From Luteococcus sp052116585 (GTDB taxonomy: Bacteria; Actinomycetota; Actinomycetes; Propionibacteriales; Propionibacteriaceae), in NCBI RefSeq assembly GCF_052116585.1, contig NZ_JBQKKT010000004.1:62001-126000 (forward strand): 64,000 nucleotides of DNA, read 5' to 3'. Position numbers and translations under genes: made by a program. Shown here piece after piece: positions 8,089 through 17,525 of the stretch. Position 1 is the stretch's first letter; the number at the start of each line of letters is the position of its first letter. The notes beneath the pieces were generated by a model. The model did not search any database and was not told the origin of the DNA. It worked only from the letters and a program-made list of their open reading frames with translations.

Positions 8089-8691
8089 ATGGAACTGCTG
8101 CCCATGACCTTCGCCTCGGGCTGGGCATCCGGCCTCAATGCTTGGGCGACCGTGCTGGTACTGGGGCTGCTCGGCCGTTTCGCCGACGCCCCCGAGGTCC
8201 CTGCCGGCTTCCAACGCACCGACGTACTCGTGGTGATGGCGGTGCTCGCCCTCATCGAGCTGCTGGCCGACAAGATCCCGCTGGTCGACTCCACCTGGGA
8301 CGCCGTCTCCACCGTCATCCGGCCGGTGGCCGGCGCGATCATCGCGGCCCTGATCGCTGGCCAGAGCGGTTCCCTGACGACGCTCGCCCTGGCCGGTGTC
8401 GGCGGGGTCAGCGCCCTGCTCAGCCATCTCACCAAGTCGGGCCTCCGGTTGGCGATCAACACCTCCCCCGAGCCGGTCAGCAATGTGACCGCATCGGTGG
8501 CCAATGACATCTCGCTGGTGGGGGTGCTGGCCGTGGCCGTCCAGGAGCCACTGGTGGCAGCGGGCATCGCGGCTGTCCTGCTGATCGTGGGGGTGGTGCT
8601 CGTCCTGCTGGTGATGCACCACGTCCGACGGGGCCTGGCCGCCGTGCGTCGCCGGATCCGTCCGGACCGGGCCACGGGAGCCGCCCGGTGA
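8089..8691 (+). CDS. DUF4126 family membrane protein
   Basis: 200 aa hydrophobic protein with about five transmembrane segments. The N-terminal signature FASGWASGLNAWATVLVLGL and the central TWDAVSTVIRPVAGAIIAAL match the DUF4126 family. A small basic tail (RRRIRPDRATGAAR) should face the cytoplasm. Function is not established. It starts a three-gene run; its stop overlaps the next start (GTGA), and it is probably read from a leaderless transcript. Confidence 0.8.
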   Translation: MELLPMTFASGWASGLNAWATVLVLGLLGRFADAPEVPAGFQRTDVLVVMAVLALIELLADKIPLVDSTWDAVSTVIRPVAGAIIAALIAGQSGSLTTLALAGVGGVSALLSHLTKSGLRLAINTSPEPVSNVTASVANDISLVGVLAVAVQEPLVAAGIAAVLLIVGVVLVLLVMHHVRRGLAAVRRRIRPDRATGAAR

Positions 8692-10040
8692 GCCCACAGC
8701 AGTCCGGTCCCGCCACCGTCCTGGTGCGCGGGGCCACCCTGTCCGGCATGGCTGCGAGCGCCCGTCTGGCCAAGGCGGGCCACCACGTCGTCCTGGACGC
8801 CGACGGCCTGCCCGACGGCGGACACTGGGCCGTCCAGCTGCACCGCGGTGTGGAGGTGGACGAACTGCCACAGACCTTCCGACTTCCCGCGGCCTGGCGT
8901 GACCTGTTCAAGAAGTCCGGCCGGGCGCTGGACGCGGAACTGGCCCGGCACCAGCTGCAGATGGTGCCCGCCCCACCGCAGGTGCACCGCTTCGCCGACG
9001 GCCGGGAGCTCGTGCTGCCCACCGAGCGAGGCGCCCAGGTGGAGGCAGTCCAGAAGGCCTTCGGGCGGCCCGCCGCGCTGGCCTGGGCACAGCTGGTGGA
9101 CCGGCTCGACGACCTCTGGCAGGAACTCCGGATGGTGGGGCTGGAACGCCCCGTCACCGCTGATTCCTTCGACCGTCCCACCCGCGCCGCCCTGCTGGGG
9201 AACACGATGCTCGACGAACTCGCCCGCGAGGCCGGGGCACCGCATCTGGCGCGCATCGTCGAGAGCCAGGCAGCACAGGCCGGAGCTCCCCCGGGCCGGG
9301 CACCGGCGCTGCTCGGCGTCCGGCTCGCCGTGCAGCGACGATTCGGCATCTGGCAGCTGACCACCACCCAGGGTCAACCCGTGCGCGCCTCCAGACTGGT
9401 GGACCTGCTGGGCGAACGGCTGGACCTGCGGGGCGTGGAGCGGACCGGCTCACCGGCACCACTGCTGGGCTCGGGCCTTCCAGACCTCTCGAGGATCGAC
9501 GGCGGCGACCAGGTCAACGCCACCGTCCGGCTCGACGCGCTCCCCCACCAACCGACCGGCTTCGGCGGGCGGGTCCTGGGGCGTCCGGCGATGGCGCCCA
9601 CCGTCAGGCACCAGCTACTGGACGCCGTGCCTGAAGAACTGGTGCAAACCGCCGCCACCGAGGACAGTCCGCTCGGGATCGTCGAAGTGGTGGACCACAG
9701 TGCCGGGGCCCCGGTCATCACGTGGTACCGACCGCTGCCCCAGGGCGGTGTGGCCCTCACGGTGCATGACCACAACCAGCCTCGCCCTGACCTGCGCTGG
9801 GGACTGGCCCCCACCTCCTTCCGAGCCTGGCAACGCCGTCCTCGCCTCGGCGGCGACGGCGACTGGCGTGCCAGCTCCACCAACCATGCCGGAGCCGAGC
9901 CCTGGGCCGAGCTCCTGACGGCTGCGCTGGCCGTCTACGAGATCCACGACTTCCTCACGGGCGATGACATCCGCCCCACCAACAAGGAACAGCCACGCCT
10001 GCCCCGACAGGCGCGCCCGGCAACGAAACGTTTCCGCTGA
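8688..10040 (+). CDS. Rossmann-fold oxidoreductase-like protein (CrtI/NAD(P)-binding style), function unknown
   Basis: 450 aa. The N-terminus VLVRGATLSGMAASARLAKAG resembles the dinucleotide-binding beta-alpha-beta unit of phytoene-desaturase-type flavoproteins, but the classical GxGxxG is altered to GATLSG. No clear substrate domain is recognised. GTG at 8688 overlaps the DUF4126 stop and has GGGAG seven bases upstream. It lies between DUF4126 and helR, and all three probably share a transcript. The degenerate glycine motif leaves open whether FAD is still bound; it could be a non-catalytic member. Confidence 0.55.
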   Translation: MSPQQSGPATVLVRGATLSGMAASARLAKAGHHVVLDADGLPDGGHWAVQLHRGVEVDELPQTFRLPAAWRDLFKKSGRALDAELARHQLQMVPAPPQVHRFADGRELVLPTERGAQVEAVQKAFGRPAALAWAQLVDRLDDLWQELRMVGLERPVTADSFDRPTRAALLGNTMLDELAREAGAPHLARIVESQAAQAGAPPGRAPALLGVRLAVQRRFGIWQLTTTQGQPVRASRLVDLLGERLDLRGVERTGSPAPLLGSGLPDLSRIDGGDQVNATVRLDALPHQPTGFGGRVLGRPAMAPTVRHQLLDAVPEELVQTAATEDSPLGIVEVVDHSAGAPVITWYRPLPQGGVALTVHDHNQPRPDLRWGLAPTSFRAWQRRPRLGGDGDWRASSTNHAGAEPWAELLTAALAVYEIHDFLTGDDIRPTNKEQPRLPRQARPATKRFR

Positions 10041-10097
10041 CGGCTGGCCCTGACTGACGTAAAGTGGACAGGCAAGTCGTCCAGCGAGGGAAGTCAT

Positions 10098-12335
10098 TTG
10101 ACCAAGCCAGAGCGTTCAGGGGCCGCAGAAGCGCAGCAGTCGCTGCTGGAGCGCGAGCTCGCCGTCGAGCAGCAGCACGTCGACCGGGTCCATGCCCAGT
10201 TGGAGGTGGCCACCGCCTCCGCCAAGCAGGTGGAGGCAGAGGGTCGCAGCAAGTTCGTCACCGATCGTGGTGACTGGATGCGCGAGGAGGACGGCACCGC
10301 CTTGTTCGAGCGCGATGCCTTCGCCTTCCAGGCCGCCAAGCGGCTGGCCGTGCTGGACGCCGAGCACGAGGGGCTGGTCTTCGGGCGACTGGACCTGCAG
10401 GAGGACGACCGACGCTACATCGGCCGCATCGGCGTGCGCGATGACGACTACGAACCCCTCGTGATCGACTGGCGAGCCCCGGCAGCCGAGCCCTTCTACC
10501 GCGCCACGGCCAGCAACCCGATGGGCGTGATCCGCCGCCGTGTGCTGCGTTGTCGCAATGAAGTGGTGGTGGGCATCGAGGACGACCTGCTGGACGACTC
10601 GGTGGAGACCGACCTCCCGGTGATCGGAGAGGGCGCCCTGATGGCCGCGCTGACCCGCGCACGCGGCCACCAGATGAAGGACATCGTCGCCACCATCCAG
10701 GCCCAGCAGGACGAGGCGATCCGCGCGCCCTATCAGGGAGTGACGGTGATCGGCGGTGGCCCCGGCACCGGCAAGACCGTCGTGGCGCTGCACCGCGCCG
10801 CCTATCTGCTCTACACCAATCGCAAGCGCCTGGAGAAGGGCGGGGTGCTGGTGGTGGGCCCGTCCACGGTCTTCATGAACTACATCGAACGCGTGCTGCC
10901 GAGCCTGGGAGAGGATTCGGTCACGCTCAAGTCGATCGGATCGGTGGCCAGCGACGTGCTGCGCACCGCCGTGGACCGCGTCGACGCCGCCGAGGCGGCC
11001 ACCCTCAAGGGCTCCCTGCGGATGATCCCGCTGCTGAAGCGGCTGGTGGTCTCCCCGATGGTGGAGTACGACGAGGCACTCCAGGTGCGCGTCACGGTCA
11101 AGGGCGAGGTGCTCACCCTGAAGGCAGACAAGCTGCGTCGGATGCGTGCGGACCTGCTGGCGACCCACAAGAACAACCGCTCCCGCGAGGTGGCGGAACA
11201 GGCCGTCGTGAACTCGTTGTGGAGCCGCTTCCCCGTCACCGAGCATGATCTGGACCGCGACCAGTTCGAGGACCTGGTCACCAGTCAGGCCGCCTTCCAG
11301 ATGGCCATGAATGCCTGGTGGCCGATCCTGTCCGCACCGCGGGTGCTGGCACGGTGTGCCGACGAGGCCCTGCTGGGGCGGGTGGCCGGTGACCTGTTGG
11401 ACGAGCACGAACGCAGCGTCCTGGCGGCGAGCTTTGCCGGCACCGACGGCGGCGACGAACAGGACGATCGCTCGGCCGGGTGGTCCGTCGCGGACATCGC
11501 GCTGCTGGACGAACTGGTCAGCATCATCGGCCCGGCTCCTCGCTCCGACGAACGTGATGAGTCCCTCTTCGTCGAGGGCGGTGACTCCGTGGCCGAGCTG
11601 GTCACCACCGCAGACATCCTTCGCGACGAGCGGGACGAGAACCTGGACGACGAACCGCACAACACCTTCGCCCACGTCCTGGTGGACGAGGCCCAGGACA
11701 TCACCCCGATGCAGTGGCGCATGCTGCGTCGTCGCGGACCGCAGGCCTCCTGGACGCTGGTGGGAGATCCCGCCCAGTCTTCCTGGCCGGTGCCCGAGGA
11801 GACGGAACAGGTCATGCGAGAGCTGGTTGGCACCGCCCCGCACCGTTCCTTCAGGCTCACCAAGAACTATCGCTCCCCCGCCGAGGTCTTCGACCTGGCG
11901 GCCAAGGTGATCCGCCCGGTCTTCCCCGACGCGGACCTGCCGGAGGCAGTGCGCTCCACCGGGCACGAACCCCTGTTGGCAGTCACCGAGCGGGAACGGT
12001 TGATGGACGCGATCGGAGGGCACGTCGCGGAGCTCGCGGAGCAGGTACAGGGCACGATCGGCATCATCGTGCCGCCGAGCCTGATGCGCCAGGTCCGCCG
12101 CAATGCCTCGGGGCAGCCGCAGATCGTCGCCAACCTGGAACGCTGCGTGGTGGTCACCCCGCTGGAGAGCAAGGGGCTCGAGTACGACGGGGTGCTGGTG
12201 GTCAGTCCCGACGACATCGTCGAGGAGACCCCCGGCCGGGAACGGGTGCTGTACGTGGCGCTGACCCGCCCGACCCAGCGGCTCACCATCCTGGACATCG
12301 ACGGACAGCCCGGGGACTGGCGCGCACTGCTCTGA
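10098..12335 (+). CDS. helR: RNA polymerase-recycling motor ATPase HelR/HelD
   Basis: 745 aa superfamily 1 ATPase related to UvrD/Rep. Walker A GGGPGTGKT is at about residues 219-227 and Walker B DEAQD near 530. Also present are LVGDPAQSSW, the TKNYRSP motif, a late CVVVTPLESKGLEYDG and RVLYVALTRP. The N-terminal coiled coil (residues 1-60) and IGRIGVRDDDYEPLVIDWRAP are typical of HelD proteins that clear stalled RNA polymerase; actinobacterial HelR is linked to rifampicin tolerance. The start is TTG at 10098 with GAGGGA upstream. A rifampicin-associated element was looked for upstream and not recognised. HelR rather than a DNA helicase is favoured by the N-terminal architecture. Confidence 0.88.
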   Translation: MTKPERSGAAEAQQSLLERELAVEQQHVDRVHAQLEVATASAKQVEAEGRSKFVTDRGDWMREEDGTALFERDAFAFQAAKRLAVLDAEHEGLVFGRLDLQEDDRRYIGRIGVRDDDYEPLVIDWRAPAAEPFYRATASNPMGVIRRRVLRCRNEVVVGIEDDLLDDSVETDLPVIGEGALMAALTRARGHQMKDIVATIQAQQDEAIRAPYQGVTVIGGGPGTGKTVVALHRAAYLLYTNRKRLEKGGVLVVGPSTVFMNYIERVLPSLGEDSVTLKSIGSVASDVLRTAVDRVDAAEAATLKGSLRMIPLLKRLVVSPMVEYDEALQVRVTVKGEVLTLKADKLRRMRADLLATHKNNRSREVAEQAVVNSLWSRFPVTEHDLDRDQFEDLVTSQAAFQMAMNAWWPILSAPRVLARCADEALLGRVAGDLLDEHERSVLAASFAGTDGGDEQDDRSAGWSVADIALLDELVSIIGPAPRSDERDESLFVEGGDSVAELVTTADILRDERDENLDDEPHNTFAHVLVDEAQDITPMQWRMLRRRGPQASWTLVGDPAQSSWPVPEETEQVMRELVGTAPHRSFRLTKNYRSPAEVFDLAAKVIRPVFPDADLPEAVRSTGHEPLLAVTERERLMDAIGGHVAELAEQVQGTIGIIVPPSLMRQVRRNASGQPQIVANLERCVVVTPLESKGLEYDGVLVVSPDDIVEETPGRERVLYVALTRPTQRLTILDIDGQPGDWRALL

Positions 12336-12359
12336 ACCGCAGCCAGGCCAGCTACCAGA

Positions 12360-13253
12360 TCACCAGCGGCGCTCGAGCAACATCGCAAAGATCTCGCGGG
12401 TGGCCAACGATCGGTTCTGGGTGAAGAACTGCAGACCCGGCGCTCCCCCACGCAGGAGGGTGACGGCGATCTCACTGGCGATCCTGGAACCGATCTCGCG
12501 CACCCGGTCGGGATCCCCCTCTCCCTCGGCCAGGCGCAGCTTGACCTGTTCGGGCACCGGGGCTCCGGACAGTTCCTCGAAGAACTTCACCTGCTTCAGG
12601 CTGCTGATCGGCTGCAGCCCGGGAATGATCGGGATCGGGCAGCCCAGGTTGCGAACCCGCTGGACCAGGTCGAAGTAGGCGTCGGGGTTGAAGAAGAGCT
12701 GGGTGATGGCGAACTCGGCGCCGGCCTCGTACTTGTCCGCCAGGATGCGGGCGTCCAGGTCTGCGTCGCGATTCTCCGGGTGCACGTCGGGGAAGGCCGC
12801 CACCCCAACGCAGAAGTCACCCCGTTCCTTGACCAGGCGCACCAACTCGGTTGCATTGGCCAGGCCATCCGGGTGCTGCTCCCAGGGCACGGTCGGACCG
12901 CCCGGCATGTCGCCGCGGATGGCCAGGACGTGCTGCACCCCCACCTCGGCATAGGCGTCGATGACCCCCTCCAGTTGGCTGCGGCTCTGCGACGAACACG
13001 TCAGGTGCCCCATGACGGGAATGCTCGATGTGGCAGCGATCTGTCGCGTGGTCTCCACGGTGCGTTCCCGGTTGGTGCCCGCCGCGCCATAGGTGACCGA
13101 GACGAAGTCCGGCCGCAGCGGTTCGAGCCTCTGGACTGCTGCCAGCGTGCGGTCATAACCGGAGTCGTCACGGGGAGGCAGGTACTCGAAACCGAACAGG
13201 GGCCGTTCGGCGGTGGCGAGCAACTGGGCGATGGTGGGGCGGTCGGCGAGCAT
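12360..13253 (-). CDS. metF: 5,10-methylenetetrahydrofolate reductase
   Basis: 297 aa, normal length for MetF. It reduces methylene-THF to methyl-THF for methionine synthesis. Visible family features are FEYLPPRDD near the N-terminus, VSVTYGAAGTNRERT, MGHLTC, VLAIRGDMPGG, FAITQLFFNPDAYFDLV and IPGLQPISS. The open frame continues upstream, but ATG at 13253 is supported by a TAGTGT -10 hexamer seven bases before it. It is divergent from the polyprenyl synthase, an arrangement also seen in mycobacteria, and convergent with helR. Confidence 0.92.
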   Translation of the reverse strand: MLADRPTIAQLLATAERPLFGFEYLPPRDDSGYDRTLAAVQRLEPLRPDFVSVTYGAAGTNRERTVETTRQIAATSSIPVMGHLTCSSQSRSQLEGVIDAYAEVGVQHVLAIRGDMPGGPTVPWEQHPDGLANATELVRLVKERGDFCVGVAAFPDVHPENRDADLDARILADKYEAGAEFAITQLFFNPDAYFDLVQRVRNLGCPIPIIPGLQPISSLKQVKFFEELSGAPVPEQVKLRLAEGEGDPDRVREIGSRIASEIAVTLLRGGAPGLQFFTQNRSLATREIFAMLLERRW

Positions 13254-13260
13254 GGTCTTC

Positions 13261-13266
13261 ACACTA
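13261..13266 (-). promoter_or_regulatory. -10 element TAGTGT of metF, leaderless start predicted
   Basis: On the minus strand TAGTGT is followed by GAAGACC and ATG at 13253. No Shine-Dalgarno sequence is present. Confidence 0.6.
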
Positions 13267-13301
13267 GACGCGGGGCAAAACCCTGCCATCCGGCTGCCCC
13301 C

Positions 13302-13331
13302 TTCGTGGACACCCCCCTGGCCAAGTAGGCT
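13302..13331 (+). promoter_or_regulatory. Promoter of the polyprenyl synthase gene, leaderless
   Basis: A TTCGTG -35-like element and the -10 TAGGCT (13326-13331) are 18 bp apart. Six bases separate TAGGCT from GTG at 13338, so the transcript should begin at the start codon. Confidence 0.6.
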
Positions 13332-13337
13332 CGTGGC

Positions 13338-14447
13338 GTGGCACATGAGACCTTCGACTTCGACCCTTCGGCACCCCTGGGCAGCGGTTTCCGCGACGCG
13401 GTGCAGGGCGCCATCACCGCCTTCATCGACGACCGCGCGGGTGAGCTGGCCGACATCGGGAATGAGCTCGACCTGCCGCTGGAGCTGGCCCGGGTCTTCA
13501 CCGGTGGAGGCAAGCGAGTGCGCCCCGCCTTCTGCTACTGGGGCCGGGTGGCGGCCGGGGGCACCCCGGAGGATCCGGCGGCACTGGTACGCGCCGCTGC
13601 CAGCCTGGACCTGCTGCACGTGAGCGCCCTGATGCACGACGACGTGATGGACGCCTCCAACACCCGGCGGGGGGTGCCGGCGGCCCACCTGCAGTTCGCG
13701 GAGCTGCACCGCACCCGCGGCGGTCGGGGTGACACGGATGCCTTCGGACGCGCCGGTGCGATCCTGTTGGGAGACCTGCTGCTGGTCTGGAGCGAACAGA
13801 TGCTGGCCACCGCGGGCCTGCCTGTCGAGCGCTTGACCATCAGCCGTCCCCTGATCGAGGCGATGCGCACCGAGGTCACCTGCGGTCAGTTCCTCGACGT
13901 GATCGCCCAGTCGGCTCCCGCCACTGCCGATCTGGACGCGGCCCTGGTCACGGCAAACCGCGTGGTGGAGTACAAGACCAACCGCTACACGGTGCAGCGC
14001 CCGCTGCAGTTCGGCGCGGCCCTGGGCGGAGCCGATCCCCAGCTCGTGGAGCAGCTCGCGCTGTTCGCCTCACCGATCGGCCGTGCCTTCCAGTTCCGCG
14101 ATGACCTGCTGGGCATCTTCGGCGACGAGAAGCTCACCGGCAAGCCAGCCGGCGACGACCTTCGCGAGGGCAAGCGCACCGTGCTGGTGGCGCACGCCCT
14201 GGCCGCTGCCCCCGCCGGTGAGCGCGCCGAGCTGGACGCCATGCTCGGGGATCCGTCGCTGGGGCTGGACGCCGTGCAGCGAGGGCGCGAGATCATCACC
14301 GCCTCCGGCGCCAAGGAGGCCGTGGAGCAGATCATCGACGAGGCGTACGACACGGCGATCGCGGCGCTGGACCGGGCCACGGTGACCGACGAGGGGCGTA
14401 CGGCGCTCACCGCACTCGCCGAGGCCTGCGTGCGCCGCGACCACTGA
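13338..14447 (+). CDS. idsA: Polyprenyl diphosphate synthase (IdsA-type, geranylgeranyl or farnesyl class)
   Basis: 369 aa trans-isoprenyl diphosphate synthase. It has the chain-initiation GGGKRVRPAFCYW, the first aspartate-rich motif HDDVMD at about residues 100-105, KTNRYTVQRPLQFG, and the second aspartate motif FRDDLLGIFGD near residue 254. GTG at 13338 is the only start compatible with the promoter. It supplies allylic diphosphates for menaquinone, carotenoid or cell-envelope lipid synthesis; product length cannot be read from sequence. It lies divergent to metF, as Rv2173 (idsA2) lies beside Rv2172c. Confidence 0.9.
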   Translation: MAHETFDFDPSAPLGSGFRDAVQGAITAFIDDRAGELADIGNELDLPLELARVFTGGGKRVRPAFCYWGRVAAGGTPEDPAALVRAAASLDLLHVSALMHDDVMDASNTRRGVPAAHLQFAELHRTRGGRGDTDAFGRAGAILLGDLLLVWSEQMLATAGLPVERLTISRPLIEAMRTEVTCGQFLDVIAQSAPATADLDAALVTANRVVEYKTNRYTVQRPLQFGAALGGADPQLVEQLALFASPIGRAFQFRDDLLGIFGDEKLTGKPAGDDLREGKRTVLVAHALAAAPAGERAELDAMLGDPSLGLDAVQRGREIITASGAKEAVEQIIDEAYDTAIAALDRATVTDEGRTALTALAEACVRRDH

Positions 14448-14497
14448 CCAGGAGCACCCGCGTGGTCCTCGGCTGACCGGGAACCCGCGTGCGCCCA

Positions 14498-15232
14498 TCA
14501 GGGCTGGGTGATGAACTTCAGTCCCTGGCCACCGCCGAAGGACTTCAGGGCAAAGTCCTTCATGTCCGGATTCGCATTCCACGCATCGAGCAGCTGCTGC
14601 TTGAGCTCGCTGGCCGCCGCGCGCGGATCGGCCGCCTGGTTGATGGCCGACGAGACCGCCACCCGCAGCGCTCCGGCCTCGATCACCTGACCCAGGTTCT
14701 CCCGCGTGATCCCACCCACGGCGAACCAGGGCGTGGCGTCGTGGGCCGGCAATGGGTGACGTCGGGCCGCCTCGCGCACCAGCCGGAGGCCGGGGAAGGT
14801 GACCCCGTCCAGGCTGCCGCCGAAGACCGGCCCCACGAACAGGTAGTCGGCGCTGCTGGCTGACAGCCGCTCGCTGTCATGCACGGACTGGCCCACCAGG
14901 CTGTGTTCCGGCAGGCGGCTGCGTGCCTCGTCCACGGATTCCCCGGCCGCGCCGACATGCGCCACGTCCGCCTGGAATCGGTCCGCCAGGTCAAGACGCT
15001 GACCCACGGCCACCGTGGCATTGAGCTGCAGCGCCACGCTCTGGGCCATGGCAACCGCTTCCAGGAATTCCTCCTGGCTGGCGGCAGAATCGCGCACCTG
15101 CAGGACGTCGACGCCCCCCTGCAGTGCCTCCACCACGAAATCGCGGAAATCACCCTGCTCGGCGCGCACGTCCGTGATCAGGTGAAGCTTGGCCACCTTC
15201 AGGCGGCTGGACAGTCCCATGAGTGCAGTCAC
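14498..15232 (-). CDS. thiE: Thiamine-phosphate synthase family protein (ThiE-like, active loop altered)
   Basis: About 244 aa TIM-barrel protein. N-terminal LHLITDV, GVDVLQVRDS, VAHVGAAGESV, LFVGPVFGGS and the phosphate-binding AVGGIT follow the ThiE pattern. The usual diphosphate-binding loop GPxFxTxTK is replaced by GPVFGGSLDG, lacking the Thr-Lys, and the HLGQxD motif is changed to HVGAAG. It may be a paralogue with another role or a variant enzyme. GTG at 15232 lies six bases after a TATTCT hexamer (15244-15239), suggesting a leaderless start; ATG 15220 is the alternative. It is convergent with idsA; no other thi gene is near. Confidence 0.7.
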   Translation of the reverse strand: MTALMGLSSRLKVAKLHLITDVRAEQGDFRDFVVEALQGGVDVLQVRDSAASQEEFLEAVAMAQSVALQLNATVAVGQRLDLADRFQADVAHVGAAGESVDEARSRLPEHSLVGQSVHDSERLSASSADYLFVGPVFGGSLDGVTFPGLRLVREAARRHPLPAHDATPWFAVGGITRENLGQVIEAGALRVAVSSAINQAADPRAAASELKQQLLDAWNANPDMKDFALKSFGGGQGLKFITQP

Positions 15233-15359
15233 CACCCCAGAATAGGCGGGCAGCGGCCCCAGCGGGCGCGTCCGGGATCGCCGTACTGCGCCGGACGCCT
15301 ACACTTCATCCGTGAAGGGCTGACACGGCCTTCCTTCCCCGACCGTGTTTGGAGCTGTT

Positions 15360-17474
15360 GTGACCACTGCGAGCGTGAGCGACCCCATGGTGGGCCGCGT
15401 GCTGGAGGGTCGCTACGAGATCTTGTCGAAGCTTGCTCGTGGCGGCATGGCCACGGTCTACCGGGCCCAGGACCGTCGTCTGGCCCGGACCGTCGCCGTC
15501 AAGGTGATGCACGAGGGCCTGGGGGACGACACCGACTTCGCACGCAAGTTCGACAGGGAGGCGCGCAGCGCAGCCACCCTCAGCAATCCCCATGTGGTCA
15601 GCGTCTTCGACCAGGGCATGGAGCACGGCCGCCCCTACATCGTGATGGAATTCGTCCAGGGCTGCACACTGCGCCATGTCATCACCCGTGAGGCACCGCT
15701 GCCACCGCTGCGAGCGCTGGACGCGATCGAGGCCGTCGTCAGCGCGCTGGCCAGCGCCCATGAGGCTGGACTGGTGCACCGCGACGTGAAGCCCGAGAAC
15801 GTGCTGATCAGTGATCGGGGCGAGATCAAGGTCGCGGACTTCGGGCTGGCCCGCGCAGTCACCAGCCAGACCGCAACGGCCACCCAGGGCCTGTTGATCG
15901 GAACCGTCAGCTACCTTCCGCCCGAGCTGGTCACCACGGGCCGAGCCGACGCACGCAGCGATGTCTACTCCGCCGGCGTCGTGCTCTTCGAGATGTTGAC
16001 CGGCAAGAAGCCACACCAGGGTGAAACGCCGATCCAGGTGGCCTACAGCCACGTGCACAATGACATCCCGGCACCGTCGACCCTGCTCAGCGGGAATGAT
16101 CCGCGATCGATGGACTCACGCCGGATCATCCCGCCCTATCTGGACGCCCTTGTGCTGGCCTGCACCCGGCGTGAACCGGCCCAGCGCCCCGCGGACGGGC
16201 GGGAATTGTTGGGTCTGGTCCGCACCGCACGCAAGGCCCTGGGGCACGGCATCCTCGACGACCCCGCCCTCACCCAGCAGATGCGCGCCAGCATCGACCA
16301 CGCGCCCCATCCCGTCGTGCACACGCCGGATGAGGCCACCGCCCCGGTGGAGCTTCCGCCGCTGTCCACTGCGGCCCTGGCCGGTGCCGCCCTCTCCGAC
16401 GGCGCCGCCACGGTGGTGCAGGACGCGGTCACCGACGATCCGCCCACCCGGATCGCTCCGCCCCTGGATGTCCAGGACTGGGTCCGGGCGCCCTCGTCGC
16501 CCGCCACCCCGCCCGGGCAACCAACCGCACGGGGCACCGGATCCCACGCCCACGACCTGCGGCACGAGCAGCGCCGCCGCACCGCCCGTCGACGCCGTGG
16601 TATCCTGGCCATGCTGATGGTGCTGCTGCTCGCGGCCAGCGCCGGTGGAGGATCGTGGTGGTGGCTCACCAGCGGCCGCTACGAGCCGACCCCGAATCTG
16701 GTCAACCAGAAGCAGTCCCAGGCCGTGGCGCTGGCGCGCGAACAGGGCCTGACCCTGGACGTGGAGCAGGAGTTCTCCGAATCCGTGCCCAAGGGTGTGG
16801 TGATCCGCACCAAGCCCGATGCGGGTGACCGGGTGCTCAAGGACACCTCGGTGACCGCCGTGGTCTCCAAGGGGCCGGAGCGCTACCTGATGCCCTCGGT
16901 GGTCGGGATGAACCTCAACCAGGCACGTGAGGCGATCGAGGGGGTCAACCTCTCGGTGGGCAAGGTCACCGACGACTGGTCCGAAACCGTGCCCGAGGGC
17001 ATCATCGCCACCGTGAGCCAGCCGCGGGGCACCGAGCTCAAGAAGGGCACCTCGGTGGACCTGGTGGTCAGCAAGGGCCCTCAGCCCATCGCGATCCAGG
17101 ACTTCACGGGCAAGAAGGCTGACAAGGCCCGCGAGGAGCTGGAGAAGGCTGGCTTCGCCGTCGCAGTCGAGGAGAAGAACTCCGACGACGTGGACAAGGG
17201 CAAGGTCATCACGCAGACACCCAATGGTGGCGACGGGAAGCGTGGTGACACCATCACGCTGTCGGTCTCCAAGGGCCCGGTGATGGTCAAGGTGCCCCAG
17301 GTTGCGGGCAAGACCGAGGCGGAGGCCACCGCCGCACTCAAGGGCTCGGGATTCGGCGTCAAGGTGGTCCACGCGACGCCCGAGTGGCTGCGCGAGGACA
17401 AGGTGAAGGCGGCCTCCCCCACCGAGGGTGCCATGGCGAAGCAGGGCGCCGAGGTCACCCTCTGGGTGATCTGA
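15360..17474 (+). CDS. pknL: Serine/threonine protein kinase with PASTA repeats (PknL/PknB type)
   Basis: 704 aa membrane kinase. The kinase domain (about residues 10-275) has GRYEILSKLARGGMATVYRA, AVKVMHE, the catalytic HRDVKPEN near residue 140 and DFGLA near 160. A proline-rich juxtamembrane linker follows, then a basic RRRTARRRR stop-transfer and one transmembrane helix at about 415-436. The extracellular part (440-704) is four PASTA domains that sense peptidoglycan fragments or lipid II in related kinases. GTG at 15360 has GGAG five bases upstream and is preferred to the upstream GTG at 15345. Its position next to idsA and aroG matches M. tuberculosis PknL (Rv2176), but PknL itself lacks PASTA domains, so the symbol rests on synteny. 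Confidence 0.88.
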   Translation: MTTASVSDPMVGRVLEGRYEILSKLARGGMATVYRAQDRRLARTVAVKVMHEGLGDDTDFARKFDREARSAATLSNPHVVSVFDQGMEHGRPYIVMEFVQGCTLRHVITREAPLPPLRALDAIEAVVSALASAHEAGLVHRDVKPENVLISDRGEIKVADFGLARAVTSQTATATQGLLIGTVSYLPPELVTTGRADARSDVYSAGVVLFEMLTGKKPHQGETPIQVAYSHVHNDIPAPSTLLSGNDPRSMDSRRIIPPYLDALVLACTRREPAQRPADGRELLGLVRTARKALGHGILDDPALTQQMRASIDHAPHPVVHTPDEATAPVELPPLSTAALAGAALSDGAATVVQDAVTDDPPTRIAPPLDVQDWVRAPSSPATPPGQPTARGTGSHAHDLRHEQRRRTARRRRGILAMLMVLLLAASAGGGSWWWLTSGRYEPTPNLVNQKQSQAVALAREQGLTLDVEQEFSESVPKGVVIRTKPDAGDRVLKDTSVTAVVSKGPERYLMPSVVGMNLNQAREAIEGVNLSVGKVTDDWSETVPEGIIATVSQPRGTELKKGTSVDLVVSKGPQPIAIQDFTGKKADKAREELEKAGFAVAVEEKNSDDVDKGKVITQTPNGGDGKRGDTITLSVSKGPVMVKVPQVAGKTEAEATAALKGSGFGVKVVHATPEWLREDKVKAASPTEGAMAKQGAEVTLWVI

Positions 17475-17525
17475 CCCCCACGCCGGCACACGTCCGAACG
17501 CGCCTGCTCAGACGGACGCGCCCGC

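Noticed and set aside
10041..10097. Rifampicin-associated element upstream of helR
   Set aside because: No inverted repeat resembling the known element was found in this short gap.
10116..12023. 635-codon minus-strand open frame
   Set aside because: Antisense shadow of helR.
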